Source: Pantoea vagans (GTDB taxonomy: Bacteria > Pseudomonadota > Gammaproteobacteria > Enterobacterales > Enterobacteriaceae). Taken from it: DNA of 64,000 nucleotides. The position numbers and the translations under genes are program-made. Location of the stretch: NCBI RefSeq assembly GCF_001506165.1, contig NZ_CP011427.1:2108001-2172000 (forward strand). Reading direction: 5' to 3'. The notes under the pieces are model-generated. The model did no database searches. It was not told the DNA's origin and saw nothing but the letters and a program-made list of their open reading frames with translations. Below are positions 6,646 to 16,744 of the stretch, piece after piece (the stretch's first letter is position 1; each line of letters begins with the position of its first letter).

Positions 6646-7608
6646 TGCCTGCCTGTAATAAGTGTCATAGATAGCTGTCTGTATGACCCCCGGCGGCCCA
6701 ATGCCCATTCCGGGCGGAGGGCTGTTTCCTGCCGGAACCTGATAGTTTGATTGTCTGTACAAATCCGTCCCATCAGCAGAATACAATCCATTCGACTGAA
6801 AGCCTGCGCTGTATAAGTTGTAACGCGTATAGCCAACTTCTGGGTAACCGGGATCGGCAGGGATACTGACCAGTACAGAAGGACCACTTGTGATTGCCAT
6901 AGGAACTGAATAGGAGCTCACCCCGCCAACTGACATCGCTAATGGGAGGCAGTTTTGGTGCCAGACTATTGTTCCGTTGTCATACATGAAAAAGCCAGAC
7001 TGAGGTATATTCACCATTACTTTGGAGAAAACATAAATCCGCGTAGCGGTCATAGGTAATGAACCGCCTAGGTTTGACCTGAACTGAAGTGCCACGAATC
7101 CATTTTGAGTTGTTTCAGTCCACATAACATGGTCAAAACCTGAAGAGGATATGCTTCTGTGGAACGCTATAAATGGCTGACCAGCAGGCACATTGGTTTG
7201 CAGAATCTGGTCGTATGTAGGCGTAAGGTCAACTACCTGACACAAATTAAAAGGAGTAAAGTTAGGTGCAATTTTAAATTTTGGTGGTGATGTGCTGTAG
7301 TCATTAAGAACAAATCCAGCGTAATTTAAAATAGATGTCGGTGATGCTGTGACAACCATTTTCACCTGCCCTTCAATTCCAGACCATGACGCTGTCTGGC
7401 CTGACATGGAAACTACCGATGTCTTTTGTGTTGTTCCGCTTGATAATGTTCCCCCTATGAGAGAAGCACTGAGCGTAAAGTTAGGGTAACTGTAAGATTT
7501 ACTGCCTGAACCACTTATAGAAACAATATCGACGATAAAGTTAAAGCCCATGCTATTAAGGACGTCATATGACGTCCCGTTAATAAAAGCAGTGAATCCA
7601 TTTGCCAT
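6634..7608 (-). CDS. Tail protein downstream of J
   Basis: The 324-residue protein starts at the ATG overlapping the J stop (taatg). It is rich in Ser, Gly, Tyr and aromatic beta-strand patterns, with a Pro-rich C-terminal region (SPPPGMGIGPPG). Similar proteins follow gpJ in many lambdoid phages (I believe the family is DUF6453). Tight coupling to J suggests a tail-tip or fibre-connecting role, but its function is not established. Confidence 0.75.
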   Translation of the reverse strand: MANGFTAFINGTSYDVLNSMGFNFIVDIVSISGSGSKSYSYPNFTLSASLIGGTLSSGTTQKTSVVSMSGQTASWSGIEGQVKMVVTASPTSILNYAGFVLNDYSTSPPKFKIAPNFTPFNLCQVVDLTPTYDQILQTNVPAGQPFIAFHRSISSSGFDHVMWTETTQNGFVALQFRSNLGGSLPMTATRIYVFSKVMVNIPQSGFFMYDNGTIVWHQNCLPLAMSVGGVSSYSVPMAITSGPSVLVSIPADPGYPEVGYTRYNLYSAGFQSNGLYSADGTDLYRQSNYQVPAGNSPPPGMGIGPPGVIQTAIYDTYYRQALGV

Positions 7609-10600
7609 TAGCGAGAGGCTCCCATTGAGCAAACAAGCTGACCGCTGGCGTTATACCAGGCCGCGCCCCGGTTATCCACGACAAACCGGCCTTGGCCGGA
7701 AACGGGTCCATTTAGCTCGAAAGAGCCATCAGACTTCATAATTGTTCCCATCATTCCCGCCACATAGTTGGCGGAATACCAGGAGCCAATCTTCGCAAGC
7801 GTAATTCCGGCGTAATTTATGAAAGCATCATTGATGAACACCTGGCCGTTAACCGCGGCAAATGCCATCTGATAGTTACCCGCCTCACTACCGGTATAGA
7901 TACCGAACTGATCCGCATTGAAGGCAATGGTGGATTTGTAGGTGCTACCTGATGGCTCAATGCCGATCGCCATACCCGAACTGTAGAACTGGTCGTCACG
8001 CTCGATGCCAACCTGCAGCGTATAGAATGCCTTGGCTGTGCCATCGTCCTGAACAACAGCTGTAAGCTTCTCATTAACAGCTGCAGTAAGGTCACCCATC
8101 TGGGCCTGTACTTGGGTTTCAAGCTCGGCCATTGCCAGAGATACTGTAGCGATAGTTGTTTTCACTACAATCACGTCAGCGCGAACTTCACCATTAATGG
8201 CGAACTGATGGTCAACGATTGAGTTGTTATTGAGGGCGTTCTGCAGCATGCCTTCAATATTGGTGCTGATGTTTCCGGTGAGGTTTTCGAACGCCTCAGA
8301 GTTACGGATTCCTTCGTCAATCAGTTCAATCATGCCGGGAATGTCAGATGAAGCCTGCCCTGACACCTGAACGAATGGTGATACACCAAATGCATTTTTG
8401 GTGCGCACATACATGTAATACGTATGGTCGGCTTTTAAGCCATGCAGCGTCCACTGAGATGCGCGCCCGAGAAACTGTGCTTCATCATCTACCGCGCCAA
8501 TGCTGCTGGCCGGTACCTCTCCGGTGTACCAGAACTCGAATGATGTGTCGGTAGTCGCCGTGACATTCATCACCGGAACGATGTCAGCGGAGAAGATTCC
8601 AGGCGTCCACTGAATGAACGATGGTGCACCCGGCGCGCCGATCACCAGACTTACCTGTGTCTCAGCACCCTTCATGCCATTCTCATTACGACCGCGCACG
8701 CCCAGCGTGTAACTGCCAGCATCCAGCCCGTAAAAGTCATAGCGGAACTGGTCACTTTCATACTGCGCTACAACCTTGCCCTCTGTGCTGTACACATAAA
8801 GCTCGAACACGATTTTCTTGGTTAGCGTCGCCGTTTCCCACGTTGCCGTTACCTGCACAGTTTCGGTGTTGGTGTTGATGATCCGTAAGTTTTCGATGTT
8901 CGGCACGCGATAGCCATTCAGGGTATCGTTTGGCATTTCGAATACTGCGCCATCATCAACAATCGCCTGCTTGTTCGGGTCGTGCAGAGTGGCAGAGATG
9001 CTGTAGACCGAGTTGTTATCGTCTTCTGAAATACCCATGATGCGGAACAGACGCGGCGCCACTTCACCAGTGCTGATCACGAATACAGTGCCGTCTCGTA
9101 CCCAAGAGGGAGCCGTTTTTAGCGTAATCACGCGCCCCGCAACACTGGCAATCTCGTACTTAACAAATCTCCCGTTAGAGCCCATTAGCGACATTGAATC
9201 ACCGCCGCCGGCTAACGTTGAAACATCAGCATCCACAGTGATGGTTTTGGCGGCGTGAGAGATGATTCGACCGCCCAAGCGCGTGGCCGCATAGTTGTTA
9301 TCCATCACCTCAATGATATCTCCGGGAATGAAGCGGATCGCTTCACGCGCCATTTTGAAGGTGATCTTCTTGGTCTCTCGCTTGGCAGTCTCCAGCATCC
9401 ATTTTCCGGTGCGGTAAGCCTGCCCGCGAGAAGTGCAACCGAAAGCCTCCATCGTGGTTTCGTTGTAGCCGTAGCGGTCGATCATCTCGTCGTCGGAGAC
9501 GTATTCCTTAACCTGTTCCCAGCCGTTGTTCGGGTCAGTCCAGGAAACCACCACCGCGTTGTAACGTTCTGAGCGCTTCATCGAACTGTAGGTAAACAGG
9601 CCGTCTACCACGTTGGCATTGGTGATGGAAGCGACAGGGTCTTGCGGGTTGTCCAACATCACAGAGAAGCGCATGCCGTCCCACAGCGCGATGCCACGGA
9701 ACATACCGGCAATGTCATCCAACAGGTCGCGGGCGCTCTTCTGCTCAGTGATGTAGGCGTTTAGCGTGAAACGAGGCTCCTGCCCGCCGTAACCGTCATC
9801 AACGAGCTGATCGCAGAATTGTGAGAGAATGTACAGGCTGCCGTCATCCACATCGACATAGCCAGCGCGGCGCGCCAGACCGTAGCGGTTGTTCTTCACC
9901 AGCGCGCGGAATATCCATGCCGGGTTGTTCGTCCAGGCTGACTTAAATCCACCAAGCCAGATTCCGGTATGAGTGCGGGCGATCGGGTCGTAGTTATCCG
10001 GCACATCGACAATCAGGCCGCGCAGGTGGTACGTGCGCGTTGGCGTGTCGGTGTACTGGTCACGGTCAACCACGCATCCAGCAACGGCCGCATATGGGTA
10101 TGACAGATTGTCATCGGTGATTTCGGTAAAGCTGTTCCATACCGTGCCGTTGTTCAACAGGTCGCTGCTGCTGTCGGCGGTGACGCGGCGCAGGCGAATA
10201 TCAAAGGGCTTAGTCTCTGGCGCATCAAACAGGTGCGCTTCAAGATATTCTCCTGACTGCTTTCCGCTGATTGTCACCGTCTTCTGTGTCTGCCAGGCAC
10301 CGTTACCAACACGGGTTTCGATTACCATGGTGACAGCCGTCTCCAGCTGGTTTCCCTTCGTATCCTGCTGAACCAGACCAGATACACCAATGTTCATGCG
10401 CACGCGGTCAACATCGGTGTCGGTAACTGTACGCACCAGCGGCGTTCCCTGAGTCACATCGGTATTGACCACCGTTGTCGCTTCAATGGAGTTGAAACCG
10501 TTGATCGGTATCTGTGTTGCAGTTCCCGGCCGCCATGCCACGCTCACGCCGTTGATAGTCGCGTTACCTGCAGAATCTGTCACAGGCGTTTTGTTCAGCA

Positions 10601-10742
10601 TGAATGATGAGAGGTGACTTTGATCTACGGGTCCGTATATTGGACCTTCACTGATGAGGTCGAGAACGCGGAGGAATTGCTTTGATTTGAGGTTGTCGTC
10701 GATTAGTTTCGGAGTGCTGCCACCACCGCCGCCTGAGCCCAT
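7608..10742 (-). CDS. J: Tail tip host-specificity protein J
   Basis: The 1044-residue protein matches the lambda gpJ family along its length. The start is MGSGGGGGSTPKLIDDNLKS, with a conserved baseplate-type core (YPYAAVAGC, then LSQFCDQLVDDG, DDIAGMFRG). It continues with fibronectin type III-like segments around 640-820, a helical DUF1983-type region, and a C-terminal variable tip. The C-terminal tip binds the host receptor. It lies after I in the standard H-M-L-K-I-J order. Confidence 0.95.
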   Translation of the reverse strand: MGSGGGGGSTPKLIDDNLKSKQFLRVLDLISEGPIYGPVDQSHLSSFMLNKTPVTDSAGNATINGVSVAWRPGTATQIPINGFNSIEATTVVNTDVTQGTPLVRTVTDTDVDRVRMNIGVSGLVQQDTKGNQLETAVTMVIETRVGNGAWQTQKTVTISGKQSGEYLEAHLFDAPETKPFDIRLRRVTADSSSDLLNNGTVWNSFTEITDDNLSYPYAAVAGCVVDRDQYTDTPTRTYHLRGLIVDVPDNYDPIARTHTGIWLGGFKSAWTNNPAWIFRALVKNNRYGLARRAGYVDVDDGSLYILSQFCDQLVDDGYGGQEPRFTLNAYITEQKSARDLLDDIAGMFRGIALWDGMRFSVMLDNPQDPVASITNANVVDGLFTYSSMKRSERYNAVVVSWTDPNNGWEQVKEYVSDDEMIDRYGYNETTMEAFGCTSRGQAYRTGKWMLETAKRETKKITFKMAREAIRFIPGDIIEVMDNNYAATRLGGRIISHAAKTITVDADVSTLAGGGDSMSLMGSNGRFVKYEIASVAGRVITLKTAPSWVRDGTVFVISTGEVAPRLFRIMGISEDDNNSVYSISATLHDPNKQAIVDDGAVFEMPNDTLNGYRVPNIENLRIINTNTETVQVTATWETATLTKKIVFELYVYSTEGKVVAQYESDQFRYDFYGLDAGSYTLGVRGRNENGMKGAETQVSLVIGAPGAPSFIQWTPGIFSADIVPVMNVTATTDTSFEFWYTGEVPASSIGAVDDEAQFLGRASQWTLHGLKADHTYYMYVRTKNAFGVSPFVQVSGQASSDIPGMIELIDEGIRNSEAFENLTGNISTNIEGMLQNALNNNSIVDHQFAINGEVRADVIVVKTTIATVSLAMAELETQVQAQMGDLTAAVNEKLTAVVQDDGTAKAFYTLQVGIERDDQFYSSGMAIGIEPSGSTYKSTIAFNADQFGIYTGSEAGNYQMAFAAVNGQVFINDAFINYAGITLAKIGSWYSANYVAGMMGTIMKSDGSFELNGPVSGQGRFVVDNRGAAWYNASGQLVCSMGASR

Positions 10743-10751
10743 GCTGTCACC

Positions 10752-11276
10752 TTAGCTGATAGAGATATTCCAGTCCTGATTGTTCGTGGTATCGATACCC
10801 AGGCTGATAACATTTGAGCCAACCACCATTTCACCGAGAAGTAGCGGCACCGGCCGCCCCTGTCCGATGCGGTTTTCCGCGCTGGTGAATGAGTTATTCG
10901 TGATGGAGTTGGCGTCCTGATCCGCTGATGTCTTCGTCTTCATATGCGAGGTCATGTAGAGCGAATACGCCACTGAGGCAACCGCCACGGCAACCATGAT
11001 CCATGCTGCGGCCACAGCCGAAATTGAACCCTCCACCACGGGAACGATAAGCACGCGTGCACCGTCTTTAACGTGGCGGTTCATGTGAAATTCGAGGTTG
11101 TCGCCGCAGACGTCGCTGCCATCGATGCGCATGCGGATCCGGGTGTTGTAGAAATCGCGTTTGAATGCGGGACACTGCGCCAGCAGAAGGCGTAACCCTT
11201 GTGCTGGCGTGTCGACGTTCATTGTGATCTGGCGGAAATGTCGTCGTAAATTCCCCGCAAATCCAAAAGTGAGCAT
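10752..11276 (-). CDS. I: Tail assembly protein I
   Basis: The 174-residue frame begins MLTFGFAGNLRRHFR and has a hydrophobic segment around residues 88-108 (AVAAAWIMVAVAVASVAYSL), typical of lambda gpI. The C-terminus carries the RIGQGRPVPLLLGEM motif. gpI is needed for tail-tip assembly and is absent from the mature virion in lambda. The frame overlaps the upstream K gene by 58 bp. Confidence 0.9.
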   Translation of the reverse strand: MLTFGFAGNLRRHFRQITMNVDTPAQGLRLLLAQCPAFKRDFYNTRIRMRIDGSDVCGDNLEFHMNRHVKDGARVLIVPVVEGSISAVAAAWIMVAVAVASVAYSLYMTSHMKTKTSADQDANSITNNSFTSAENRIGQGRPVPLLLGEMVVGSNVISLGIDTTNNQDWNISIS

Positions 11277-11944
11277 TTTTCGTGTCTCCAGATGGAGTGA
11301 ATTAGAGGGACGTGAATCTGTCGCAGCGGCTCGCGGCGGCTGAGCTTGCCGTGAACTTCGTGGTGGAGAATGATGTTGTCACCCAGCCAGATCATTGCGT
11401 GGCACGGGTCGCATTCAGGGAATGCGCGCCGGATGATTACATCGCCTGGCTGAATGGCGTCGAAGCCAACCTGATGAAATCCGTTGGCCGCGATGTTTTT
11501 CAGATAGAGATTTTCACCGCGTACCCACCAACCGTTGGTTCGCTCGAAGTCCGGAAGGTCAATGCCGCAGAGGTGATAGGCATCGCGGAACAGCGTGTAG
11601 CAGTCCGTTTCACCGTGCACGAACCGGCGACCAAGCAGATGCGGCACCGGGCGAAACTTACGCAGCCGCCCGCTACTCGCCAGCCACCAATCAATCCCGG
11701 TTGCCAACTGCGCTACACGGTCAGCGCCGGATAGCACCAGCTTTGGTTCAGGATGAGAATGAAAAACGGCGGTGATTTCTCCCGCCGCTTCTGCTTCCAG
11801 CCACTCTCTGTCATCGATCCGGAAATTGCTCGCCGGATCAGGATGCGAGTTGCAACATCGCCACAGGCGATTGCCATTGATAATCAGCCCGCAAACCTCG
11901 TCACCCGATGAGGCGACATAGTTCAGGCATTCAGATTCAAGCAT
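11219..11944 (-). CDS. K: Tail tip protease/hydrolase K (JAMM plus NlpC/P60)
   Basis: The 241-residue protein starts at the ATG overlapping the L stop (tgatg). It has two enzymatic domains. The N-terminal JAB/MPN metalloprotease has the signature HSHPEPKLVLSGAD (H-x-H-x7-S-x2-D). The C-terminal NlpC/P60 has catalytic Cys in ETDCYTLF and His in PCHAMIWLG. In lambda gpK acts during tail-tip assembly; the NlpC/P60 domain could cut peptidoglycan during DNA entry. Confidence 0.94.
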   Translation of the reverse strand: MLESECLNYVASSGDEVCGLIINGNRLWRCCNSHPDPASNFRIDDREWLEAEAAGEITAVFHSHPEPKLVLSGADRVAQLATGIDWWLASSGRLRKFRPVPHLLGRRFVHGETDCYTLFRDAYHLCGIDLPDFERTNGWWVRGENLYLKNIAANGFHQVGFDAIQPGDVIIRRAFPECDPCHAMIWLGDNIILHHEVHGKLSRREPLRQIHVPLIHSIWRHEKCSLLDLRGIYDDISARSQ

Positions 11945-12648
11945 CAGGACACCTTGGCAGAACCGGGATAGCCGCCGTATGGCAGCGCGGAGGGTTTGGC
12001 GAATCGTAAACGGCACCCGCTGCGGTGCTTTGAGCACTTATCGCGGGACAGGTCAGATGTTGGATTGTCCTTCTCATCGGCCACCGCGCCGCCGGAATAG
12101 CCGCAGCCATCGCCGCGATACACCCACTGGCACACGTCAGCCAGGATGGTGCGCGCCGGGATAATGGCGTTATCACAGTCCACTGGCGTGGCGAGGTTGT
12201 AGGTGACAGTCTCGAACGTCTCTTCTGCCATCTCTTCGATGACATAGCGGGAGACAGCTTCCATCGTCGAATCTGCATCAGCATTACCGTTCGGGAAATT
12301 CACTGCGTCCAGATGCTTTACCAGTACCTGCCGGCGCGTCACCACGGCGCCCAGCGCATCATCGAAATCGTGGTTGATGCCGGTAATCAGACCGGTGATG
12401 TTCGCTACCTTCATCGTCGGGCGCGAATATGTCCCCTCCGATTTAACCTCGAAGCCTTCAACGTCGATCGGATAGGCCGAGTAAGCGCGCCCCTGCCAGA
12501 TGACATCGTTGTAATAGCCGTTTGTGCCCGCGTGAAAGCGGATAACATCGCCGCCGAACGACTGCAGATCGACTTCAAACAGGTCGAGCATCGCGCCGAC
12601 ATCGGCATCAACGCTTTCAATGATGAGTTCTGCTGGTATGTCTCTCAT
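11944..12648 (-). CDS. L: Minor tail protein L
   Basis: The 234-residue protein matches lambda gpL. The C-terminal half has conserved cysteines (DVCQWVYRGDGCGYSG, then DKCSKHRSGC) that in lambda bind an iron-sulfur cluster. The N-terminal domain resembles distal tail hub domains. It overlaps M by 4 bp upstream and K by 1 bp downstream, consistent with coupled translation. Confidence 0.93.
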   Translation of the reverse strand: MRDIPAELIIESVDADVGAMLDLFEVDLQSFGGDVIRFHAGTNGYYNDVIWQGRAYSAYPIDVEGFEVKSEGTYSRPTMKVANITGLITGINHDFDDALGAVVTRRQVLVKHLDAVNFPNGNADADSTMEAVSRYVIEEMAEETFETVTYNLATPVDCDNAIIPARTILADVCQWVYRGDGCGYSGGAVADEKDNPTSDLSRDKCSKHRSGCRLRFAKPSALPYGGYPGSAKVS

Positions 12649-12998
12649 CGCGGCACCTGCTCAAACGTTCCGGTTAGCGTGTAAACACCTTTGTTCTTCT
12701 GCATCGACCAGGATCGGCATACATACAGCCCCTGAATGCCGGTATCAGGTGGCGTCCAGTAGAACGATTCAACAGCCATGCGAGCGACAAGGAAGGCTCG
12801 AACTTCCTTTGCCAAGTTTGGCCGTGAGCACTTGTCATCGTCATAGCCAATGAAGGTCAGCGGGTATTTACCCATGAGCGGATTGATACCATTTACCTGT
12901 CGCTGTTCGTAACGATCGCCCAACTTCACGACTGTGACATCAGGCGTGTCTTCGCCCGTAAAGCCCGATTGCGGGCTCCATGTGAAAGTTTTTGGCAT
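12645..12998 (-). CDS. M: Minor tail protein M
   Basis: The 117-residue protein starts MPKTFTWSPQ and ends in a TGTFEQVPR-type strand, the pattern of lambda gpM (phage minor tail family). It lies between the tape measure and L, as in lambda, and forms part of the tail-tip complex. Confidence 0.92.
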   Translation of the reverse strand: MPKTFTWSPQSGFTGEDTPDVTVVKLGDRYEQRQVNGINPLMGKYPLTFIGYDDDKCSRPNLAKEVRAFLVARMAVESFYWTPPDTGIQGLYVCRSWSMQKNKGVYTLTGTFEQVPR

Positions 12999-13006
12999 GG
13001 GATGTC

Positions 13007-16000
13007 CTATTTCTTGCGGGATTGAAGCATGCCACCCGGGCGAGTGCTTTGGTCTTTGATTTGATAAAGCGCCACCTGCTTCATCATGCCTGCCATCTTC
13101 TGCATTGTTGCGTCGTCAATGCCGTTGGTCGTCTGGATATGGAAATGCACTTCCTGCTGAATACCGCCGCCGCCATCACTTCCGCCGCCAATATCCTTAT
13201 TACTGATCACCGACCCGTTATCGCCGGGGATCATGTACTGGTTTCCATTGCTGGCCTTGAAGATTTCAGGCTTACCGCCTTCACCTACCCGGTAGATGCT
13301 GTTTCCGTCAACGGGCCCACCTTTTTCTCGGCCGCCGCCGTAGGAAATACTGCTAATTGCGCTGACCATCTGCCCCCCAGCTGCAACTGCCTGAGCAATC
13401 GCGGGAATGTTTGCAGGGTATGGAAGCGCCATTGCATTGCCTATGGCGGTTTGTAAGTTAAGTGCTGCCTGAGCAACTGCGAATCCTTTGCTTATGGCGA
13501 ACATGGCTTGGTAAGCAGCGCTAGACTTACCGGCAGCCTGCCCAATGGCATCTGCGACTGCACCGACAGAGTCAGATGTGGCGCCAAGCAAATTGCTCAT
13601 GTTCTGTTGGTAGGTCTGCCTTTCAGTTATCGCAATTTGCTCGCGAGCATTGGCAGCCTGTTGCTGAATAGAAGTTTTCGCATCTTCATACAATTGAGCA
13701 TTTTGAAGGTCAATTGCTTGATAGTTTGCGAGTGCTGCGAGTTTTTTCTGTTCTTGCTGGTCAATCTGAGCAACAGGATCAACAGCTTCGCCAGTAAGCG
13801 GGTTAACTGATGCCTTACCAGCTGCCACCTCCTGATTTGCAAAGTTTTGACCCTGTTTGATCTGTGCCTGTTGCTTGAGGGCGTTATTCTGGTCCCATAT
13901 CTTGGCCGCATACTCTCCTGCCTGAAGAATCTGAGCATCGGTAGCGCTTTTGCTTAGGGATTGTTGTGCCTGGAGAATGGCTTGCGAACGAGAAAGCTCT
14001 TTAGCTGAGTCCGCAACCTGATCAGACTTCTGACGAAGTACCTCCAACTTTTGCGCATCTGATTCAGCCTGCGATGAAGCTTTTTTTCCTCCCGCTGCTG
14101 AGGATTTTCGCGCGCTGGTATTCTTTTCTGTCGCGGCATATTCGTCTTGAAGTGCCTTAATGCGCTTGCTGTCTGTGATACCAGCATCTTCCGCATCATA
14201 TTGCGCCTGCAGTCTTGCGCGTGCTTCGCCCTCTAACCTGGATAACTCCAGTTTTCGCTTCGTGGACTTTTCAAGTTTGCTTAGTTCGTCTGCGGCCCCT
14301 GCACCAGCTATCTTTATCGGTTGGTTACTTGCCGAAGCATTGGCTTTTGAGATTGCTGCCAAATCTCCTACAAGCGCTGCAGCCTTATTACTGACTGCGT
14401 TGATTCCCTCTGCCTGTGCTGCCCAGCCATCGAGACCAAGAAACGAGTAAGTTCTGGCGCGGCGGGCAAACATGTCAGCCGTGCTGTTCAGGTCTGAAAT
14501 CTGCTGGGTCGCGCTTGGAACCTTTCCAGCAAGCCTGTCGATTGCCGCAGTTATGGAGTCGATAACATGAACCATTCCGGTGCTTGCGCCAGTGGTGTCA
14601 TTTATCTGCTTCACTAACTCCTGGAATGAAATCGTCAGGCTGTTTGTTGCCTGATCCACGGTGCGCGGTAGCTTTGAGAACTCCTGATTTACCAAACCTG
14701 TCTGCGTAATGATGGCATTCAGCGCATCCTCTGCTGATAACTTGCCCTCAAGCATGCGTTTGCGCAGCTCACCAACTGAAATGCCAAGGCCTGCCGCCAT
14801 CTGGCGCGCTAACTCAGGCATCTGCTCGATGATGGAGTTAAATTCCTCCGCGCGTACCGTTCCGCCTGCAATTGACTGCCCAAACTGGCGTAAAGCGTTA
14901 GCCATCTCTTCAGTAGATGAGCCACCAATGCGCCCAATTTTCTGAAGGGTATCTGTCAGTGTGAGGATCTGCGCGTTGCTTGCTCCAGCGCTCTTCAGGG
15001 ATGAGGTAAGTGTTTCCCAAAGCTTCTCTGTGTCCTTCAGACTGGAACCTGATGCAGACGCGATAGCTGAAAGCGCCTGAAACGTCTCTGCGCCCTCTTT
15101 CGCGCTTGAAGACAGTCGATCAATGCGCGCCTGCAGCTGCGTCATTGTGTCTGCAATTTCAAGGAACTGTTTGCCGTACTGAATCAACTGAGAGATAGCG
15201 ATAGCAGACGCTATTGCTGTCAGCCCGGTTTTCAGCCCGCCCATAATGCCGGTAGATTTCTGCTGAACAACATTAGCTTGGTCTTGGGCCTGCTTCAGGT
15301 CATAAAGTTTTCCGGCCAACTCCCCGATTTCTTTACGCTGTGTCGCTGTAGCTGTGGAACCGGCCTGTAAACGTGCCGCCAGCATCGCCGCGCTTCGTGC
15401 ACCATTCTTTTGTTCTTCAGTGAGAATAGCGATCTGCTGAGTCAGGCTGGAAGAAAGAGAGCGTAGTTTTGCCGCATCATTAGCCTGCTGTGCCGCCTGC
15501 TTGGATGCGAGCATAGTGGCGCGCGCTGACGCATCCTGGGCTGCCTTCATGTCGTAAAGCTTGCCGGTTAGTTCGCTAATGCGATTCTTTTGGTCCTGCG
15601 TTGCGCCTTCGCCCGCTTTTAACTGTGCTGCAAGGATAGCCGCGCTACGTGATCCTGACTCCATCTCAGTGCTAAACACCGATACGTCGCTTTCCAGTGA
15701 TGCTATGGCTGACTGAGCGCGCTGCATTGCCGCCGTATTTGCAGCAACTGACTTCGCTGACTCTGCAGCTGCTTCTTTAACGTCGAAAAGCTTACCGGCA
15801 AGATTACCAATTTCTTTTGTCTGCGCTTCAGATGCATCACCTGCTGCTATCAATTGTGCAGCCAGGACAGTGGCGCTGCGCGCTCCATTCTGGCTGGCCT
15901 CTTCTAGCACCGCGATTTCATTACCTAGGCGCTCCATAATCTTCGCCGCTTGGCTGGCATCGTCAGCGGCGCGGGCCACGGCTTTGCCGGTTTTTGATGC

Positions 16001-16150
16001 GGAACGCTCAAGCCCATCCATGTTACCTGATGCTTTGTCAGCACCTTTTCCCATGGCATCAAGCGCGGCGTTGGCCTGTGATGATCCCTGCAGAAGCGGG
16101 GCAATATCAGCGCCAACCTCGTAGTAAATGTCTCCGACTTTTTCTGACAT
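13007..16150 (-). CDS. H: Tail tape measure protein (H-like)
   Basis: The 1047-residue protein starts at 16150, where ggag is spaced 6 nt from ATG. It is long, Ala/Gln/Ser-rich and helical, as expected for a protein that sets tail length. Three ~80-residue repeats occur near residues 70-128, 145-204 and 229-287, each with RSA..LAAQL and GKL.D.K blocks. A hydrophobic tape-measure core (SAIAISQLIQYGKQFLEIAD) follows near residue 320. The C-terminus is Gly-rich (GGGRE, GGGSDGGG). Confidence 0.94.
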   Translation of the reverse strand: MSEKVGDIYYEVGADIAPLLQGSSQANAALDAMGKGADKASGNMDGLERSASKTGKAVARAADDASQAAKIMERLGNEIAVLEEASQNGARSATVLAAQLIAAGDASEAQTKEIGNLAGKLFDVKEAAAESAKSVAANTAAMQRAQSAIASLESDVSVFSTEMESGSRSAAILAAQLKAGEGATQDQKNRISELTGKLYDMKAAQDASARATMLASKQAAQQANDAAKLRSLSSSLTQQIAILTEEQKNGARSAAMLAARLQAGSTATATQRKEIGELAGKLYDLKQAQDQANVVQQKSTGIMGGLKTGLTAIASAIAISQLIQYGKQFLEIADTMTQLQARIDRLSSSAKEGAETFQALSAIASASGSSLKDTEKLWETLTSSLKSAGASNAQILTLTDTLQKIGRIGGSSTEEMANALRQFGQSIAGGTVRAEEFNSIIEQMPELARQMAAGLGISVGELRKRMLEGKLSAEDALNAIITQTGLVNQEFSKLPRTVDQATNSLTISFQELVKQINDTTGASTGMVHVIDSITAAIDRLAGKVPSATQQISDLNSTADMFARRARTYSFLGLDGWAAQAEGINAVSNKAAALVGDLAAISKANASASNQPIKIAGAGAADELSKLEKSTKRKLELSRLEGEARARLQAQYDAEDAGITDSKRIKALQDEYAATEKNTSARKSSAAGGKKASSQAESDAQKLEVLRQKSDQVADSAKELSRSQAILQAQQSLSKSATDAQILQAGEYAAKIWDQNNALKQQAQIKQGQNFANQEVAAGKASVNPLTGEAVDPVAQIDQQEQKKLAALANYQAIDLQNAQLYEDAKTSIQQQAANAREQIAITERQTYQQNMSNLLGATSDSVGAVADAIGQAAGKSSAAYQAMFAISKGFAVAQAALNLQTAIGNAMALPYPANIPAIAQAVAAGGQMVSAISSISYGGGREKGGPVDGNSIYRVGEGGKPEIFKASNGNQYMIPGDNGSVISNKDIGGGSDGGGGIQQEVHFHIQTTNGIDDATMQKMAGMMKQVALYQIKDQSTRPGGMLQSRKK

Positions 16151-16164
16151 CACGATCTCCGGGC

Positions 16165-16190
16165 AATAAAAAACCCGCTCGAGGCGGGTC
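16165..16190 (-). terminator. Terminator immediately upstream of the tape measure gene
   Basis: On the minus strand acccgc-ctcga-gcgggt is followed by tttttatt, ending 15 bases before the tape-measure start codon. It separates a plus-strand cargo gene from the tape measure and requires antiterminated late transcription. Confidence 0.8.
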
Positions 16191-16415
16191 AGTCACTTTT
16201 AGCTTGGGGTTATTATCCCCTGATTGCAGCTATGACTTGGGGGCGCTGTAATTGTTCGATGAGGCTATAGGTTGTGCCCATTAGTCCCAGGACATGCTGT
16301 GATAAATACTTGTACCGCGTAGTCGCAGGATGGTGCAAAAGCCTTGACGTTGGGTTGCTCAAAACTTGCTGATCAAGGTATTTTGTATCTAACGAATAAT
16401 TAATGAGTAGAAACC

Positions 16416-16622
16416 ATGCCAGCGATCAATAAACGCATACAACTTGAATGCATCCTGGATGATATGGACGATGCACAGGTTGAAATTGTTCAACTAAAGA
16501 TGGTTATTGGTCTGATAATTGCTAAATTGCCACCCGAAAAAAGACAAGAAATTCTTCAGGAACTGCGCAGTTTTGGACTGGGCAATAGCGCTCAAGAGTT
16601 CACTCAGTTTGTAGTGGAATGA
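16416..16622 (+). CDS. Small plus-strand cargo protein in the tail operon
   Basis: The 68-residue, mostly helical protein (QVEIVQLKMVIGLIIAKLPPEKR) has no signal peptide. The pattern loosely resembles small DUF2594/YecF-type proteins; this is uncertain. It is antisense to the tail operon, between the tape measure and the tail-assembly gene. With a terminator to its left on the opposite strand it has the layout of a moron. The ribosome site is weak, and the function is unknown. Confidence 0.5.
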   Translation: MPAINKRIQLECILDDMDDAQVEIVQLKMVIGLIIAKLPPEKRQEILQELRSFGLGNSAQEFTQFVVE

Positions 16623-16744
16623 GATGAAAATCTGAGAACTGATCTTCAATTTGGATGGAAAATATTCCGCCCCGGCAATAATTCTCATGCAGACCAATAA
16701 CAGGCAGATCTGATGGATGACAACATCCATATGGAAAAGAAAGC

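Noticed and set aside
11312..11734. 140-codon plus-strand frame inside K
   Set aside because: Antisense to the well-supported K gene, with no leader.
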